A stretch of 64,000 nucleotides of DNA, taken from the NCBI RefSeq assembly GCF_001613385.1, contig NZ_BDCG01000015.1:310001-374000 (forward strand), in the 5' to 3' direction. The notes below the pieces were generated by a model. The model ran no database searches, was not told the DNA's origin, and saw nothing but the letters and a program-made list of their open reading frames with translations. Source of the stretch: Nocardia flavorosea NBRC 108225. GTDB taxonomy: Bacteria; Actinomycetota; Actinomycetes; Mycobacteriales; Mycobacteriaceae. Shown here piece after piece: positions 25,647 to 34,448 of this stretch (its first letter is position 1; each line of letters starts with the position of its first letter). The translations under genes and the position numbers were made by a program.

Positions 25647-27434
25647 CTACTTGATCTCGGCGAGCACCGTGCCCTGGGTGATCGCAGCGCCGGCCGCCAC
25701 ATTCAGGCCGGTGACCACACCGGACTTGTGCGCGTTCACCGGATTCTCCATCTTCATGGCCTCGAGTACCGCGATCAGATCGCCGGCCTCGACCGACTGA
25801 CCTTCCTCGACGGCGACCTTCACGACGGTGCCCTGCATCGGCGCGGTGACAGCGTCACCGGAGGCGGCCCCGCCGCCCGCGCCGCCTCGCTTACGCGGCT
25901 TCGGCTTCTTACGTACCGCACCGCCGGCCGCGGGGGCACCCGAACCGATCGAGAACTGCCCCGGGAGCGATACCTCGACGCGGCGGCCGCCGACCTCGAC
26001 TACGACCTTCTGCCGCGGTTCGTCGTCCTCTTCGGCGGGGGCGCCGCCGGTGAACGGCTCGACGGTGTTCTTCCACTCGGTCTCGATCCACTTGGTGTAG
26101 ACGTCGAACGATTCGCCGTTGCCGACGAAGGCGGGATCCTCCACGATCGCCCGGTGGAACGGGATCACCGTGGCCAGGCCGTCCACATGGAATTCGGCCA
26201 GCGCGCGTCGCGCCCGCTCCAGCGCCTGGGCCCGGTTCTCGCCGGTGACGATGAGCTTGGCCAGCATGGAATCGAATTGGCCGCCGATCACGCTGCCGGC
26301 CACCACGCCGGAGTCCACGCGCACACCCGGGCCGGTCGGCTCGGAGTACGCGGTGACGGGGCCGGGGGCGGGCAGGAAGCCGCGGCCGGCGTCCTCGCCG
26401 TTGATCCGGAATTCGAAGGAGTGCCCACGCGGGGCCGGGTCCTCGGTGAGCTCCAGCTTCTCGCCGTTGGCGATCCGGAACTGCTGGCGAACAAGGTCCA
26501 GTCCGGAGGTCTCCTCGGTGACCGGGTGCTCGACCTGCAGGCGGGTGTTGACCTCGAGGAACGAGACGGTATCGCCCTGCACCAGGTATTCCACGGTGCC
26601 GGCGCCGTAGTAACCGGCTTCCTTGCAGATCCGCTTGGCGGAGGCGTGGATCTCGGCGCGCACCTCGTCGGTCAGGAACGGGGCCGGGGCCTCTTCGACC
26701 AGTTTCTGGAAGCGACGCTGCAGCGAGCAGTCGCGGGTACCGGCGACGATCACATTGCCGTGCTTATCGGCGATCACCTGCGCCTCGACGTGGCGGGCCT
26801 TGTCCAGGTACTGCTCGACAAAGCATTCCCCGCGGCCGAACGCGGCGACCGCTTCACGGGTGGCCGATTCGAACAGTTCGGGGATCTCCTCGATGGTGTG
26901 CGCGACCTTCATACCGCGACCGCCACCACCGAACGCGGCCTTGATCGCGACCGGTACGCCGTACTTCTTCGCGAACTCGACGACCTCGGCCGCATCCTTG
27001 ACCGGATCTTTCGTACCCGCCGCCATCGGCGCGTTCGCGCGCTCGGCGATATGGCGGGCGGTGACCTTGTCGCCGAGGTCGCGGATGGACTGCGGGGAAG
27101 GCCCGATCCAGATCAGCCCGGCGTCGAGGACGGCCTGGGCGAAGTCGGCGTTCTCGGAGAGGAAGCCGTAACCGGGGTGGATGGCATCCGCGCCGGACTT
27201 GGCCGCGGCGTCGAGGATCTTGTCGAAGACCAGATACGATTCTGCCGAGGTCTGCCCGCCCAGGGCGAACGCTTCGTCGGCGAGCTTGACGAAGGGCGCG
27301 TCGGCATCGGGTTCTGCGTAAACCGCGACACTGCCGAGACCGGCGTCCTTGGCCGCCCGGATAACGCGCACCGCAATCTCGCCTCGGTTAGCTACGAGTA
27401 CCTTCGTGATCCGCGCGCTGGCATGGCTGGGCAC
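25647..27434 (-). CDS. accA3: Acyl-CoA carboxylase alpha subunit: biotin carboxylase plus biotin carrier domain
   Basis: A 595-residue fusion of biotin carboxylase (about 1-450) and biotin carboxyl carrier protein (about 525-595). KVLVANRGEIAVRVIRAAKD opens the protein; the ATP-grasp loop is AAFGGGGRGMK, the catalytic region TVSFLEVNTRLQVEHPVTE, and the biotinylation site VLEAMKMENPV (Lys near 561). It carboxylates biotin with bicarbonate and ATP and serves the carboxyltransferase AccD5 and others in making methylmalonyl- and malonyl-CoA for mycolic and methyl-branched lipids. The GTG at 27434 has AGGAGG at 4-bp spacing; the longer frame to 27638 has no support. The rest of the complex (accE5, accD5) and birA are 3-6 kb away. 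Confidence 0.95.
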   Translation of the reverse strand: MPSHASARITKVLVANRGEIAVRVIRAAKDAGLGSVAVYAEPDADAPFVKLADEAFALGGQTSAESYLVFDKILDAAAKSGADAIHPGYGFLSENADFAQAVLDAGLIWIGPSPQSIRDLGDKVTARHIAERANAPMAAGTKDPVKDAAEVVEFAKKYGVPVAIKAAFGGGGRGMKVAHTIEEIPELFESATREAVAAFGRGECFVEQYLDKARHVEAQVIADKHGNVIVAGTRDCSLQRRFQKLVEEAPAPFLTDEVRAEIHASAKRICKEAGYYGAGTVEYLVQGDTVSFLEVNTRLQVEHPVTEETSGLDLVRQQFRIANGEKLELTEDPAPRGHSFEFRINGEDAGRGFLPAPGPVTAYSEPTGPGVRVDSGVVAGSVIGGQFDSMLAKLIVTGENRAQALERARRALAEFHVDGLATVIPFHRAIVEDPAFVGNGESFDVYTKWIETEWKNTVEPFTGGAPAEEDDEPRQKVVVEVGGRRVEVSLPGQFSIGSGAPAAGGAVRKKPKPRKRGGAGGGAASGDAVTAPMQGTVVKVAVEEGQSVEAGDLIAVLEAMKMENPVNAHKSGVVTGLNVAAGAAITQGTVLAEIK

Positions 27435-27706
27435 TGAGCCTCCTGTTGCAATCTCTTTGGTCGCTGTGCGGGATGGGCCGCGCCTCGGCTCCGCTCCCGC
27501 GGATCGGGGTCCGCCGGTCCGTAAATGGGTCGGATCGCTTTGTGGGCTCCGCTTCCGTGGGTTCGGATCCGCTACGCGGGCTCCGCGCCCGTGGTCGACA
27601 TGTATGTCTCCGGGCGAGTGTAGGCAGTCTGCCAACAATGCGGGAACTCGGATAGCCCTACTGGGTAGTAGGGGGGTAGATCACAGTGGCTGTGGTATGG
27701 GCCTCT

Positions 27707-28570
27707 CTACTGTCCGCCACCAGTGGCGATGGGCATGCGGACCGAGTTGCCCCATTCGCTCCACGACCCGTCGTAGTTGCGGACCGGATCGCAGCCGAGG
27801 AGGTATTTCAGCACGAACCAGGTATGGCTGGAGCGTTCACCGACTCCGCTGTAGACGGTGAGAGGGTCGGCGGTGGTGAGGTGGCCGTACACCGCGTCGA
27901 GGTCGGCGCGTGACCGGAATCGGCCGTCGGGGCCCAGGGCGCTGGTCCAGGGGATGTTGACTGCGGTCGGGATATGTCCGCCGCGCAGGGGACCACCGGG
28001 GCCGGAGTCGCCGGAGAAGCCCGCGTACTCCTGTGGTGAGCGGACATCGACGAGGGCGGTGCCGAGCTGTTCGAGGACGTCCTCCCGGAACGCGCGCACG
28101 GCGTTGTCATCGCGGTGGACCCGGGGATAGTGGCTGCGGACGGGCTCGGGGGTTTCGAAGACGGTATCGCGCCCCTCGGCGATCCAGGCGTCGCGGCCGC
28201 CGTCGAGCAGCCGGACGTCGGCGTGGCCGAACATAGTGAAAACCCACAGCGCGTGCGCGGCGTGCGAGTTACCGTCGTTGCCGTACAGCACGATGGTGTC
28301 GTCGTGTTCGATGCCCTGGGAGCACATGAGTTCGGTGAATCGCTCACCGTCGATATAGTCACGGGTCACGGGGTCGTCGAGATCGCTGCGCCAGTCGAGC
28401 TTGCCGGCGCCCGGAACATGGCCGATGCCGTAGAGGAGGACATCGGCATTACATTCGATGATCTTGAGACCGGGGGTGCCGAGGTTTGCCGACAACCATT
28501 GCGTGGTTACCAAACGGTGTGGGCAAGCGTACGAGCCGAAGGCGGGATATGGGTCCGGGGCGACGGGCAC
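27707..28570 (-). CDS. sseA: Thiosulfate sulfurtransferase-like tandem rhodanese, catalytic Cys replaced by Ser
   Basis: A 287-residue two-domain rhodanese. The GTG at 28570 gives the family start VPVAPDPYPAFGSYACPHRLV; AAGGA lies upstream. WLSANLG, HVPGAGKLDWRSDL and the CDC25-like second domain LVDVRSPQEYAGFSG, GGHIPTAVNIPW match SseA-type proteins. The active-site loop reads VYSGVGERSSHTWF. Homologues I know have YCRIGERSSHTW, so the nucleophilic Cys is Ser (AGC) here. Cys residues remain only elsewhere (IIECNA, LMCSQG, LLGCDP). Either it is a non-catalytic sulfur-carrier or regulatory rhodanese or it works differently. The neighbourhood (accA3, maf, accE5, accD5) matches M. tuberculosis. 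Confidence 0.88.
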   Translation of the reverse strand: MPVAPDPYPAFGSYACPHRLVTTQWLSANLGTPGLKIIECNADVLLYGIGHVPGAGKLDWRSDLDDPVTRDYIDGERFTELMCSQGIEHDDTIVLYGNDGNSHAAHALWVFTMFGHADVRLLDGGRDAWIAEGRDTVFETPEPVRSHYPRVHRDDNAVRAFREDVLEQLGTALVDVRSPQEYAGFSGDSGPGGPLRGGHIPTAVNIPWTSALGPDGRFRSRADLDAVYGHLTTADPLTVYSGVGERSSHTWFVLKYLLGCDPVRNYDGSWSEWGNSVRMPIATGGGQ

Positions 28571-28738
28571 GTTCAAGGATCCTTCACAGGAGGCGGGCAG
28601 TGCTGACGACAGGTTCGAGCCGCACTGTGGATAGTAAGTGTGACTTGACGTGAACTTGTTGCAGAGCACAAAGTCGGTGCAATGGGCGAATTAGTCGCAT
28701 ACGGCTCCGATAAAGTCTCCCCGAAGGAGGGGTGAGCT

Positions 28739-29707
28739 ATGTCTGATTCTTGGCCGCGGCGGCGCCTGCTCGCGATCCTCCGCAGCGCCAGCGTTCCCCT
28801 CGACGCCCAGCAACTGGCCCAGATCACCGGTCAGCATGTCACCACGGTGCGTTTCCACCTGGACATTCTCACCCGTGAGTCGTTGGTCCGGCAGTTCCAG
28901 CAGCCGCCCCGCGGGCGGGGCCGCCCCCGTATCGGCTACCGCGCGGTCCAGCGCAGTATCGGATATCAGGATCTGGCCCAAGCGCTCGCCGACCAGCTCG
29001 GCCCCGATCCCGACCGGCAGGCGGCGGCCGGGATCGCCGCGGGCCGGGCCTGGGGCGGCAAACTCGAGACGCCCGGCGAACCGATCGAATCCGTGCAGGA
29101 TGCGAAGGAGCAGACCGTTTCGCTCATGTCGGAACTGGGTTTCGCGCCGGAACGCGACAGCGCGGGACGCGACGCCGAGGACACCGCGGTGGTCCGGCTG
29201 ACGGCATGTCCGTTGCGTGATCTGGCGCGCACGCATACCGATGTGGTGTGCGGTGTGCACCGCGGCCTGCTCGCCGAGCTGCTGGAGAGATCCGGCGCGT
29301 CGGGCACGGTGGACGCCGAACTCGTCCCGTTCGTGGCCGACGAGGTCTGTGAAGTGCGTTTGCGGCGGATCGAGCCGTCGGAGCCCGCCGCCGGCCCGGA
29401 ACACGACCCGGTTTCCACGCCGCCGCGAGGTCCGGCGGAATCAGGTCTCATCGACGCGGCCGCCGGTCAAGCGGCACGGGTGTCGAGACTGGCGGGACAG
29501 GCGGTACGGCCGGCGAGTCAGCTGCCACCGGCTTCTGCGTCGCCGGGCACCGGCGTCCTACCGGCCTCGTCCGGTCCGCTCACGCCCGCGGCGCGACAGC
29601 AGGGCGGGCGAGTGTTTCGTACCGCGCCGGGTTCAGGGCCGCCCGTCGGCCCACAGCCGTTCGATACCGACGCCCACTTCCTGCAGCAGTCGGCGCAGCA
29701 GTGGTAG
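28739..29707 (+). CDS. Winged-helix regulator with Cys motif (SufR-like) and long disordered tail
   Basis: A 322-residue regulator. Residues about 5-65 are an ArsR/DeoR-type winged helix (RRRLLAILRSASVPLDAQQLAQITGQHVTTVRFHLDILTRESLV) with a wing PPRGRGRPRI. The middle domain ends in ACPLRDLARTHTDVVCGVHRGLL, a Cys-His-Cys-His pattern like that of SufR-type proteins, which bind an iron-sulfur cluster or metal. Residues after about 230 are Ala/Pro/Ser-rich and overlap maf on the other strand by 75 bp; typical family members stop near 230-240. The ATG follows AAGGAGGGG. It is divergent from sseA (168 bp), so it may control sulfur transfer in response to redox or metal state. Confidence 0.82.
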   Translation: MSDSWPRRRLLAILRSASVPLDAQQLAQITGQHVTTVRFHLDILTRESLVRQFQQPPRGRGRPRIGYRAVQRSIGYQDLAQALADQLGPDPDRQAAAGIAAGRAWGGKLETPGEPIESVQDAKEQTVSLMSELGFAPERDSAGRDAEDTAVVRLTACPLRDLARTHTDVVCGVHRGLLAELLERSGASGTVDAELVPFVADEVCEVRLRRIEPSEPAAGPEHDPVSTPPRGPAESGLIDAAAGQAARVSRLAGQAVRPASQLPPASASPGTGVLPASSGPLTPAARQQGGRVFRTAPGSGPPVGPQPFDTDAHFLQQSAQQW

Positions 29708-30289
29708 CCCGATACCGACCACGCTGGACGGATCGCCGTCGATCCGGTCGACGAACCAGCCGCCCAGGCCGTCCAATGTGAAGGCGCCGGCTACCTGCAG
29801 TGGTTCGCCGGTCGCGATATAGGCATCCAATTCGGCCGGATCCGGTTTTCCGAAGTGAACGGTGGTTGCGCTGCAGTCGACAGCCTCCGCGGTGACCGCG
29901 CCGGACCGGAGCCGGAGAACGCAGTGCCCGGTCAACAGGTCGGCGTTGTTGCCGGCCATGGCCTGCCAGCGGGCCTGGGCCACTTCTGCCGTATGCGGTT
30001 TGCCCTGGAGTTCGCCGTCGATCAACAGCATCGAATCGCAACCGACGACGACCAGATCCCCGTCCGGCCCGGACCTGTCCTCAGCCAGGGTGGCGGCCAC
30101 CGCGCGAGCCTTCGCTCGTGCCAGTTCCACGACGATGTCGCGGGGGCCGGTATCGGCGGGCAGCGCCGCCGCTACGGCGTCCTCGTCCACGTCCGACACC
30201 CGGACGATCGGTTCGATACCTGCGGCGCGCAGGACCGACCGGCGGGCCGGGGACGCGGAAGCGAGAACCAGGCGGGTCACGTCCGGCAT
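29633..30289 (-). CDS. maf: Maf family nucleotide pyrophosphatase
   Basis: A 218-residue Maf protein, a house-cleaning nucleoside triphosphate pyrophosphatase acting on non-canonical or modified nucleotides. LVLASASPARRSVLRAAGI is the Maf signature (S-x-S-x-x-R), with VVVGCDSMLLIDGELQGKP and PLQVAGAFTLDGLGGWFVDRIDGDPSSVVGIGLP as the other conserved blocks. The ATG at 30289 follows AGGAG closely (one intervening base), but it gives the standard N-terminus. It lies 16 bp downstream of accE5 and is probably co-transcribed with accD5-accE5. The 3' end overlaps the tail of the opposite-strand regulator. Confidence 0.93.
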   Translation of the reverse strand: MPDVTRLVLASASPARRSVLRAAGIEPIVRVSDVDEDAVAAALPADTGPRDIVVELARAKARAVAATLAEDRSGPDGDLVVVGCDSMLLIDGELQGKPHTAEVAQARWQAMAGNNADLLTGHCVLRLRSGAVTAEAVDCSATTVHFGKPDPAELDAYIATGEPLQVAGAFTLDGLGGWFVDRIDGDPSSVVGIGLPLLRRLLQEVGVGIERLWADGRP

Positions 30290-30305
30290 TCTCCTGTGTT
30301 CGATA

Positions 30306-30632
30306 TCAGAAACGCAGGTTCGACAGCTGCGGATAGGAGTACGGCGAGAACGGCGAGCTACCGCGGTGCAGCATGGTCGGCCGGCCCCACAGATCCTGTG
30401 GCCCGTTGTCGGCGGGCGCCGCAGCGGCGGCGGCAGCGGTGAACACACAGACCAGTGCGGCGATATCGGCGTCGCTGGGTGCACCCTTTTCGATGACCAG
30501 GAACGGCTGCCGGCCGTCGGCCTCGGCAGCAGGGCTCGCATCGGCAACGCTTGCGGTATCGACCGCCAGATCCCCGGTGGCGAGGTCCAGTTCGGCTGCG
30601 GCCAATACTTCTTCTTCTGCCACAATCGTCAC
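30306..30632 (-). CDS. accE5: Acyl-CoA carboxylase epsilon subunit
   Basis: A 108-residue AccE-type epsilon subunit, a small accessory protein that stabilises and activates the AccA3-AccD5 carboxylase in actinobacteria. The C-terminal half carries the family core (FLVIEKGAPSDADIAALVCVFTAAAAAAA) and ends in the usual WGRPTML...SPYSYPQLSNLRF region; the N-terminal 40 residues are acidic and Ala-rich. It follows accD5 by 112 bp and precedes maf by 16 bp, matching the M. tuberculosis order Rv3280-Rv3282. Confidence 0.9.
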   Translation of the reverse strand: MTIVAEEEVLAAAELDLATGDLAVDTASVADASPAAEADGRQPFLVIEKGAPSDADIAALVCVFTAAAAAAAPADNGPQDLWGRPTMLHRGSSPFSPYSYPQLSNLRF

Positions 30633-30744
30633 AGTGCCAGATCCTCTCTCTTGCCTCGATCGGGCGCGCGTAGTTCGGCCAGATCACCTTCCACCGATCG
30701 TGTTTCCACCGACCAGTGTGCGGCTTATTGAGCGTATCGCTGGA

Positions 30745-32385
30745 TCACAGCGGGATGTTGCCGTGTTTCTTCGGCGGAAGGGTCACCATCTTGCGCTCGA
30801 GCAGCCGCAGGGCGGACACGATCTGGCCGCGCGTATGCGACGGCGGGATCACGGCGTCTACGTAACCGCGCTCGGCGGCGACGTAGGGATTGACCAATGT
30901 GTCCTCGTACTCGTTCTGCAGCTCCAGGCGCAGTTTTTCCACGTCAGCGCCTTCTTTGGCAGCCTCGGCGAGCCGTTTGCGATAGACGAATCCGACCGCG
31001 CCGGAGGCGCCCATCACCGCGATCTGCGCGGTGGGCCAGGCCAGGTTCACATCGGCACCCATATGCTTGGAACCCATGACGTCGTAGGCGCCGCCGTAGG
31101 CCTTACGGGTGATGATCGTGATTTTGCCCACAGTGGCCTCGCCGTAGGCGTAGAGCAGCTTGGCGCCACGCCGGATGATGCCGTTGTATTCCTGGTCGGT
31201 GCCGGGTAGGAAGCCGGGCACGTCCACCAGGGTGATGATCGGGACGTTGAAGGCGTCGCAGGTGCGCACGAACCGTGCGGCCTTCTCCGAGGCGTCGATA
31301 TCGAGGCAGCCGGCGAACTGGGTGGGCTGGTTGGCGACGATACCGACACTGCGGCCGTCGACCCGGCCGAAGCCCACGATGATGTTCATGGCCCGCTCGG
31401 CCTGGATCTCCAGGAATTCGTCGTCGTCGAGCAGCCGGCGGATGACCTGGTGCATGTCATAGGGCTGGTTCGGCGAATCCGGGATCAGGGTGTCGAGTTC
31501 GAGATCCTCTTCGGTGAGCGAATCCTCGATCGCGCCGTTGATCGGGTCCGGCGCCGGGAAGCGCGGGGCTTCGGCGCGGTTGTTGCTGGGCAGGTAGGAC
31601 AGTAGATCCTTGACGTAGTCGAGGGCGTCCTGTTCGCCGGAGGCCACATAGTGCGCCGTTCCCGACTTGGCCATATGGGTGTGGGCGCCGCCCAACTCCT
31701 CCATGGTGACCTCTTCGCCGGTGACGGTCTTGATGACGTCGGGTCCGGTGATGAACATCTGGCTGGTCTGATCGACCATGACGACGAAGTCGGTGAGCGC
31801 GGGGGAGTACACGTGCCCGCCCGCGGCGGCGCCCAGGATCAGCGAGATCTGCGGGATCACGCCGGAGGCCTGGATATTGCGGTGGAAGATCTCGCCGTAG
31901 AGGCCGAGCGAGACGACGCCCTCCTGGATGCGAGCGCCCGCGCCGTCGTTGATACCGATCAGCGGGCGGCCGGTCTTGAGCGCCAGGTCCATGACCTTGA
32001 CGATCTTTTCGCCGTACACCTCGCCGAGGCTGCCGCCGAACACCGTGGAGTCCTGGCTGAACAGGCATACCTCGCGGCCGTCGATGGTGCCGTAACCGGT
32101 CACCACGCCGTCGCCGAGCGGGCGCTGCTTGTCGAGACCGAAGTTGACGCTGCGGTGCCGGGCCAGGGCATCGAGTTCGACGAAGGAACCCTCGTCGACC
32201 AGGGCGAGAATACGTTCCCGGGCGGTCAGCTTGCCCTTGGCGTGGACCTTGTCGACCGCGGCCTCACCCATCGGATGCTGGGCCTCTTCCAGCCGATTCC
32301 GCAGGTCAGCCAGTTTGCCGGCGGTGGTGTGGATATCGGGCGCACCTGCCGAATCCGGCGTGGGCTGCTGCTGGACACTCGTCAT
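30745..32385 (-). CDS. accD5: Propionyl-CoA/acyl-CoA carboxylase beta subunit
   Basis: A 546-residue carboxyltransferase subunit that moves CO2 from biotin to propionyl-CoA, forming methylmalonyl-CoA. The N-terminal crotonase-fold domain shows KGKLTARERILALVDEGSFVELDA and FSQDSTVFGGSLGEVYGEKIVKVMDLA with INDGAGARIQEGV; the C-terminal domain has VDVPGFLPGTDQEYNGIIRRGAKLLYAYGEATVGKITIITRKAYGGAYDVMGSKHMGADVNLAWP in outline, including the acyl-specificity region of AccD5. Length and sequence are normal. accE5 and maf follow on the same strand, and birA, which biotinylates AccA3, is divergent upstream. Confidence 0.96.
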   Translation of the reverse strand: MTSVQQQPTPDSAGAPDIHTTAGKLADLRNRLEEAQHPMGEAAVDKVHAKGKLTARERILALVDEGSFVELDALARHRSVNFGLDKQRPLGDGVVTGYGTIDGREVCLFSQDSTVFGGSLGEVYGEKIVKVMDLALKTGRPLIGINDGAGARIQEGVVSLGLYGEIFHRNIQASGVIPQISLILGAAAGGHVYSPALTDFVVMVDQTSQMFITGPDVIKTVTGEEVTMEELGGAHTHMAKSGTAHYVASGEQDALDYVKDLLSYLPSNNRAEAPRFPAPDPINGAIEDSLTEEDLELDTLIPDSPNQPYDMHQVIRRLLDDDEFLEIQAERAMNIIVGFGRVDGRSVGIVANQPTQFAGCLDIDASEKAARFVRTCDAFNVPIITLVDVPGFLPGTDQEYNGIIRRGAKLLYAYGEATVGKITIITRKAYGGAYDVMGSKHMGADVNLAWPTAQIAVMGASGAVGFVYRKRLAEAAKEGADVEKLRLELQNEYEDTLVNPYVAAERGYVDAVIPPSHTRGQIVSALRLLERKMVTLPPKKHGNIPL

Positions 32386-32736
32386 GGCTCGGAGTGTAAC
32401 CAGAGCCGTACCGCGCTGTTAACCCAGATCTCGCTACTCACGAGTAGAGCGCGGCGATGAAAAGCCCAGGTGGGTCGGTCGCCGCTGGTCGTTATGTGTA
32501 CCGCAAATCGCCCCGAACAGTGGTGACGACACACGATGGACTTCTGCGCGACCATCCCGTCCGCGCCGCCGTCGACGACACCGGGGGTGCAACGGTCGGG
32601 CTCCGCGGGAAGGACGCCGGTACCCCGCAGCTGTGCAGGCCTCCGGAGCGGGAAATTAAATCGCTTTCCCGGCACCTGTCGAGGCAATACCCTTGTAGCA
32701 GGCCGATTTTCGAGCCATGAGGGGTGGTGGACTGCT
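32386..32736. other. accD5 upstream region, no recognised gene
   Basis: About 350 bp with the accD5 promoter somewhere near 32400. The first bases hold a more AT-rich stretch (CGCTACTCACGAGTAGAGCG near 32432-32451, a perfect short palindrome around CTACTC/GAGTAG). No gene is supported. Confidence 0.4.
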
Positions 32737-32919
32737 ATGTGGCACTGGACAACCCGCACCGGACAGTATCCCGAAGCCGTGGCGTTCACGCGGCGAGTGA
32801 CCGAGCCGGAACCGACGTTCACCGAACAGGTTCCCGAACCCGAATCCGAAACCGAAGAACCCGACCCCGAACCGATTCGGGGCCGAGTATCCGCCGAGGG
32901 CTTCGACCTCGCCGGATGA
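32737..32919 (+). CDS. Small acidic protein, hypothetical
   Basis: A 60-residue frame starting MWHWTTRTGQYPEAVAF with GAGGGG upstream (about 15 bp from the ATG). The second half is strongly acidic with repeated Glu-Pro pairs (EPEPTFTEQVPEPESETEEPDPEP). The amino-acid bias is unlike the Arg/Ala-rich shadow frames nearby, and a perfect 30-bp palindrome follows 32 bp after its stop, as a terminator would. It lies between divergent accD5 and birA. No family is recognised; a real small protein is plausible but not proven. Confidence 0.45.
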   Translation: MWHWTTRTGQYPEAVAFTRRVTEPEPTFTEQVPEPESETEEPDPEPIRGRVSAEGFDLAG

Positions 32920-32934
32920 CTACCGCGCACCCTG

Positions 32935-32982
32935 CTGTTCGGCCGAACGAACCGCGGTCTGTTCGGCCGAACAGACCGCGGC
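32935..32982 (+). promoter_or_regulatory. Tandem 24-bp repeat containing a 30-bp perfect palindrome, upstream of birA
   Basis: Two 24-bp direct copies (32935-32958 and 32959-32982), each starting CTGTTCGGCCGAAC and ending with CCGCGG, lie 51 bp before the birA start. The second is inside a perfect 30-bp palindrome at 32952-32981 whose arms are CCGCGGTCTGTTCGG and CCGAACAGACCGCGG. This could terminate the small upstream ORF or bind a dimeric repressor controlling birA. Confidence 0.6.
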
Positions 32983-33032
32983 GCCGGAGGTGGCACCATG
33001 GCACCCGGCTATGACGCAGTACCCTGCCCCTG

Positions 33033-33830
33033 GTGGACAGGCCTCCGTTGGATACCGAACGTTTGCGGCAAGCGCTCACCGAAACCCCGGAACTGAAGTT
33101 CTTCACCGGGATAGAGGTGGTCGAATCGACCGGCTCCACCAACGCGGATCTACTCGCGCGGGCGGACGACCCGGAAGTCGATCGGGTAGTGCTGGTGGCA
33201 GAGGCTCAGGAGCAGGGCCGCGGCCGGCTGGCCCGGCCCTGGACCAGCCCGCCGCGCGCGCAGATCTCGCTCTCCCTGCTCGTCCGGACCGAGGGACTCG
33301 ATCCCGAACTGCTCGGCTGGCTCCCGCTGCTCACCGGCATCGCGGTGGTCGATGCGCTGCGCTCGGTGACCGGTGTACCGGCGGCGCTGAAATGGCCCAA
33401 CGATGTCCTTGTCGAGGGACGCAAAATCGCAGGCATCCTCACCGAAGCGGCCGCCGGGGGGCCGCGGCCGGCCGTGGTGATGGGGGTCGGTCTGAATGTG
33501 AGCCTCGATGCCGACGAACTGCCTGTCCCGCACGCGACTTCGCTCACTCTCTGCGATGTGCCCGATCCGGACCGCACGGCGCTGGTCCTGGCGCTGCTGA
33601 CGGAATTCGCGAATCGATACACCGCCTGGCACGACGCGGACTGGGATACCGGCGATCTCGCCGCCGCCTATCGGGAACGCTGTGCGACGCTCGGTACCCC
33701 CGTGCGCGCGGAACTTCCGGGCGGCGGACTGCTCACCGGAATTGCCCGTGATATCGACTCTTCGGGCCGGTTGCTGATCGGTGAGGAAGCGGTCTCCGCC
33801 GGAGATATCACCCATCTGCGCCCGAGTTGA
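33033..33830 (+). CDS. birA: Biotin-[acetyl-CoA-carboxylase] ligase
   Basis: A 265-residue class I biotin protein ligase that makes biotinyl-5'-AMP and transfers biotin to the AccA-type carrier lysine. ESTGSTNADLLARA, AEAQEQGRGRLARPWTSPP (the GRGRxxR biotin/ATP loop), LKWPNDVLVEGRKIAGILTE and VVMGVGLNVS are all present. There is no N-terminal helix-turn-helix, so it is not a repressor like E. coli BirA. The GTG at 33033 is taken as start; the upstream site is weak. Its position next to the acyl-CoA carboxylase genes matches M. tuberculosis (Rv3279c). Confidence 0.94.
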   Translation: MDRPPLDTERLRQALTETPELKFFTGIEVVESTGSTNADLLARADDPEVDRVVLVAEAQEQGRGRLARPWTSPPRAQISLSLLVRTEGLDPELLGWLPLLTGIAVVDALRSVTGVPAALKWPNDVLVEGRKIAGILTEAAAGGPRPAVVMGVGLNVSLDADELPVPHATSLTLCDVPDPDRTALVLALLTEFANRYTAWHDADWDTGDLAAAYRERCATLGTPVRAELPGGGLLTGIARDIDSSGRLLIGEEAVSAGDITHLRPS

Positions 33831-33895
33831 TGCGGACTGCCCCGAAAACCCGCGTCGTCGGGAGCGACCCGGGACTTCGGCGGTAATGTGCGGTC

Positions 33896-34408
33896 ATGGG
33901 ATATCCGGAGGATGCGCTGGCGCCCGACGAGGAGCTGATCCTGCACACCCACCCCCATTGGAAGATGCTGTTGTGGCCCGTCGCCACGCTCATCGTCGCT
34001 ACCGCGCTGGCCGGTTTCCTGGGTGGTCTGGTGTCGCGTACCACCGAGTCGACGACGCGCTCGGTGTTGCTGCTACTGATCCTGGCTCTCTGGCTGGCGG
34101 TGCTGGCGTGGCGGAGCGTGGGGCCGATCCTGGACTGGCGCTCGACGCATTTCATCGTCACCGACCGCCGGGTGCTGGTGCGTGAGGGGGTTCTCACCCA
34201 CAGCGGTCTCGATATTCCGATGAGCCGTATTTCCAGTGTTCAGTTCCGGCACGGTCTGGTGGACCGGATGTTCCGGACCGGCGAGTTGATCATCGGTTCG
34301 TCCTCGGAGGAGCCGCTGGAATATTCGGATATACCGAACGTGGAACAGGTGCACGCACTGCTCTACCACCAGGTTTTCGAGGCCGCGCCGCGGCACGGCG
34401 GCTACTGA
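33896..34408 (+). CDS. Membrane protein with bacterial PH domain
   Basis: A 170-residue protein with two membrane helices (LLWPVATLIVATALAGFLGGLV and SVLLLLILALWLAVLAW, near 25-46 and 58-75) followed by a bPH2 (DUF304) domain: FIVTDRRVLVREGVLTHSGLDIPMSRISSVQF...GELIIGSS. Family proteins sit in the plasma membrane with the PH domain in the cytoplasm; the function is unknown. Its homologue (Rv3278c) is also next to birA. Here it is followed, 40 bp on, by a two-component system that may be co-transcribed. Confidence 0.88.
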   Translation: MGYPEDALAPDEELILHTHPHWKMLLWPVATLIVATALAGFLGGLVSRTTESTTRSVLLLLILALWLAVLAWRSVGPILDWRSTHFIVTDRRVLVREGVLTHSGLDIPMSRISSVQFRHGLVDRMFRTGELIIGSSSEEPLEYSDIPNVEQVHALLYHQVFEAAPRHGGY

Positions 34409-34448
34409 GGACGCGGTCCCGAGATCGCCGGACCGTAACCTTGTCCGC

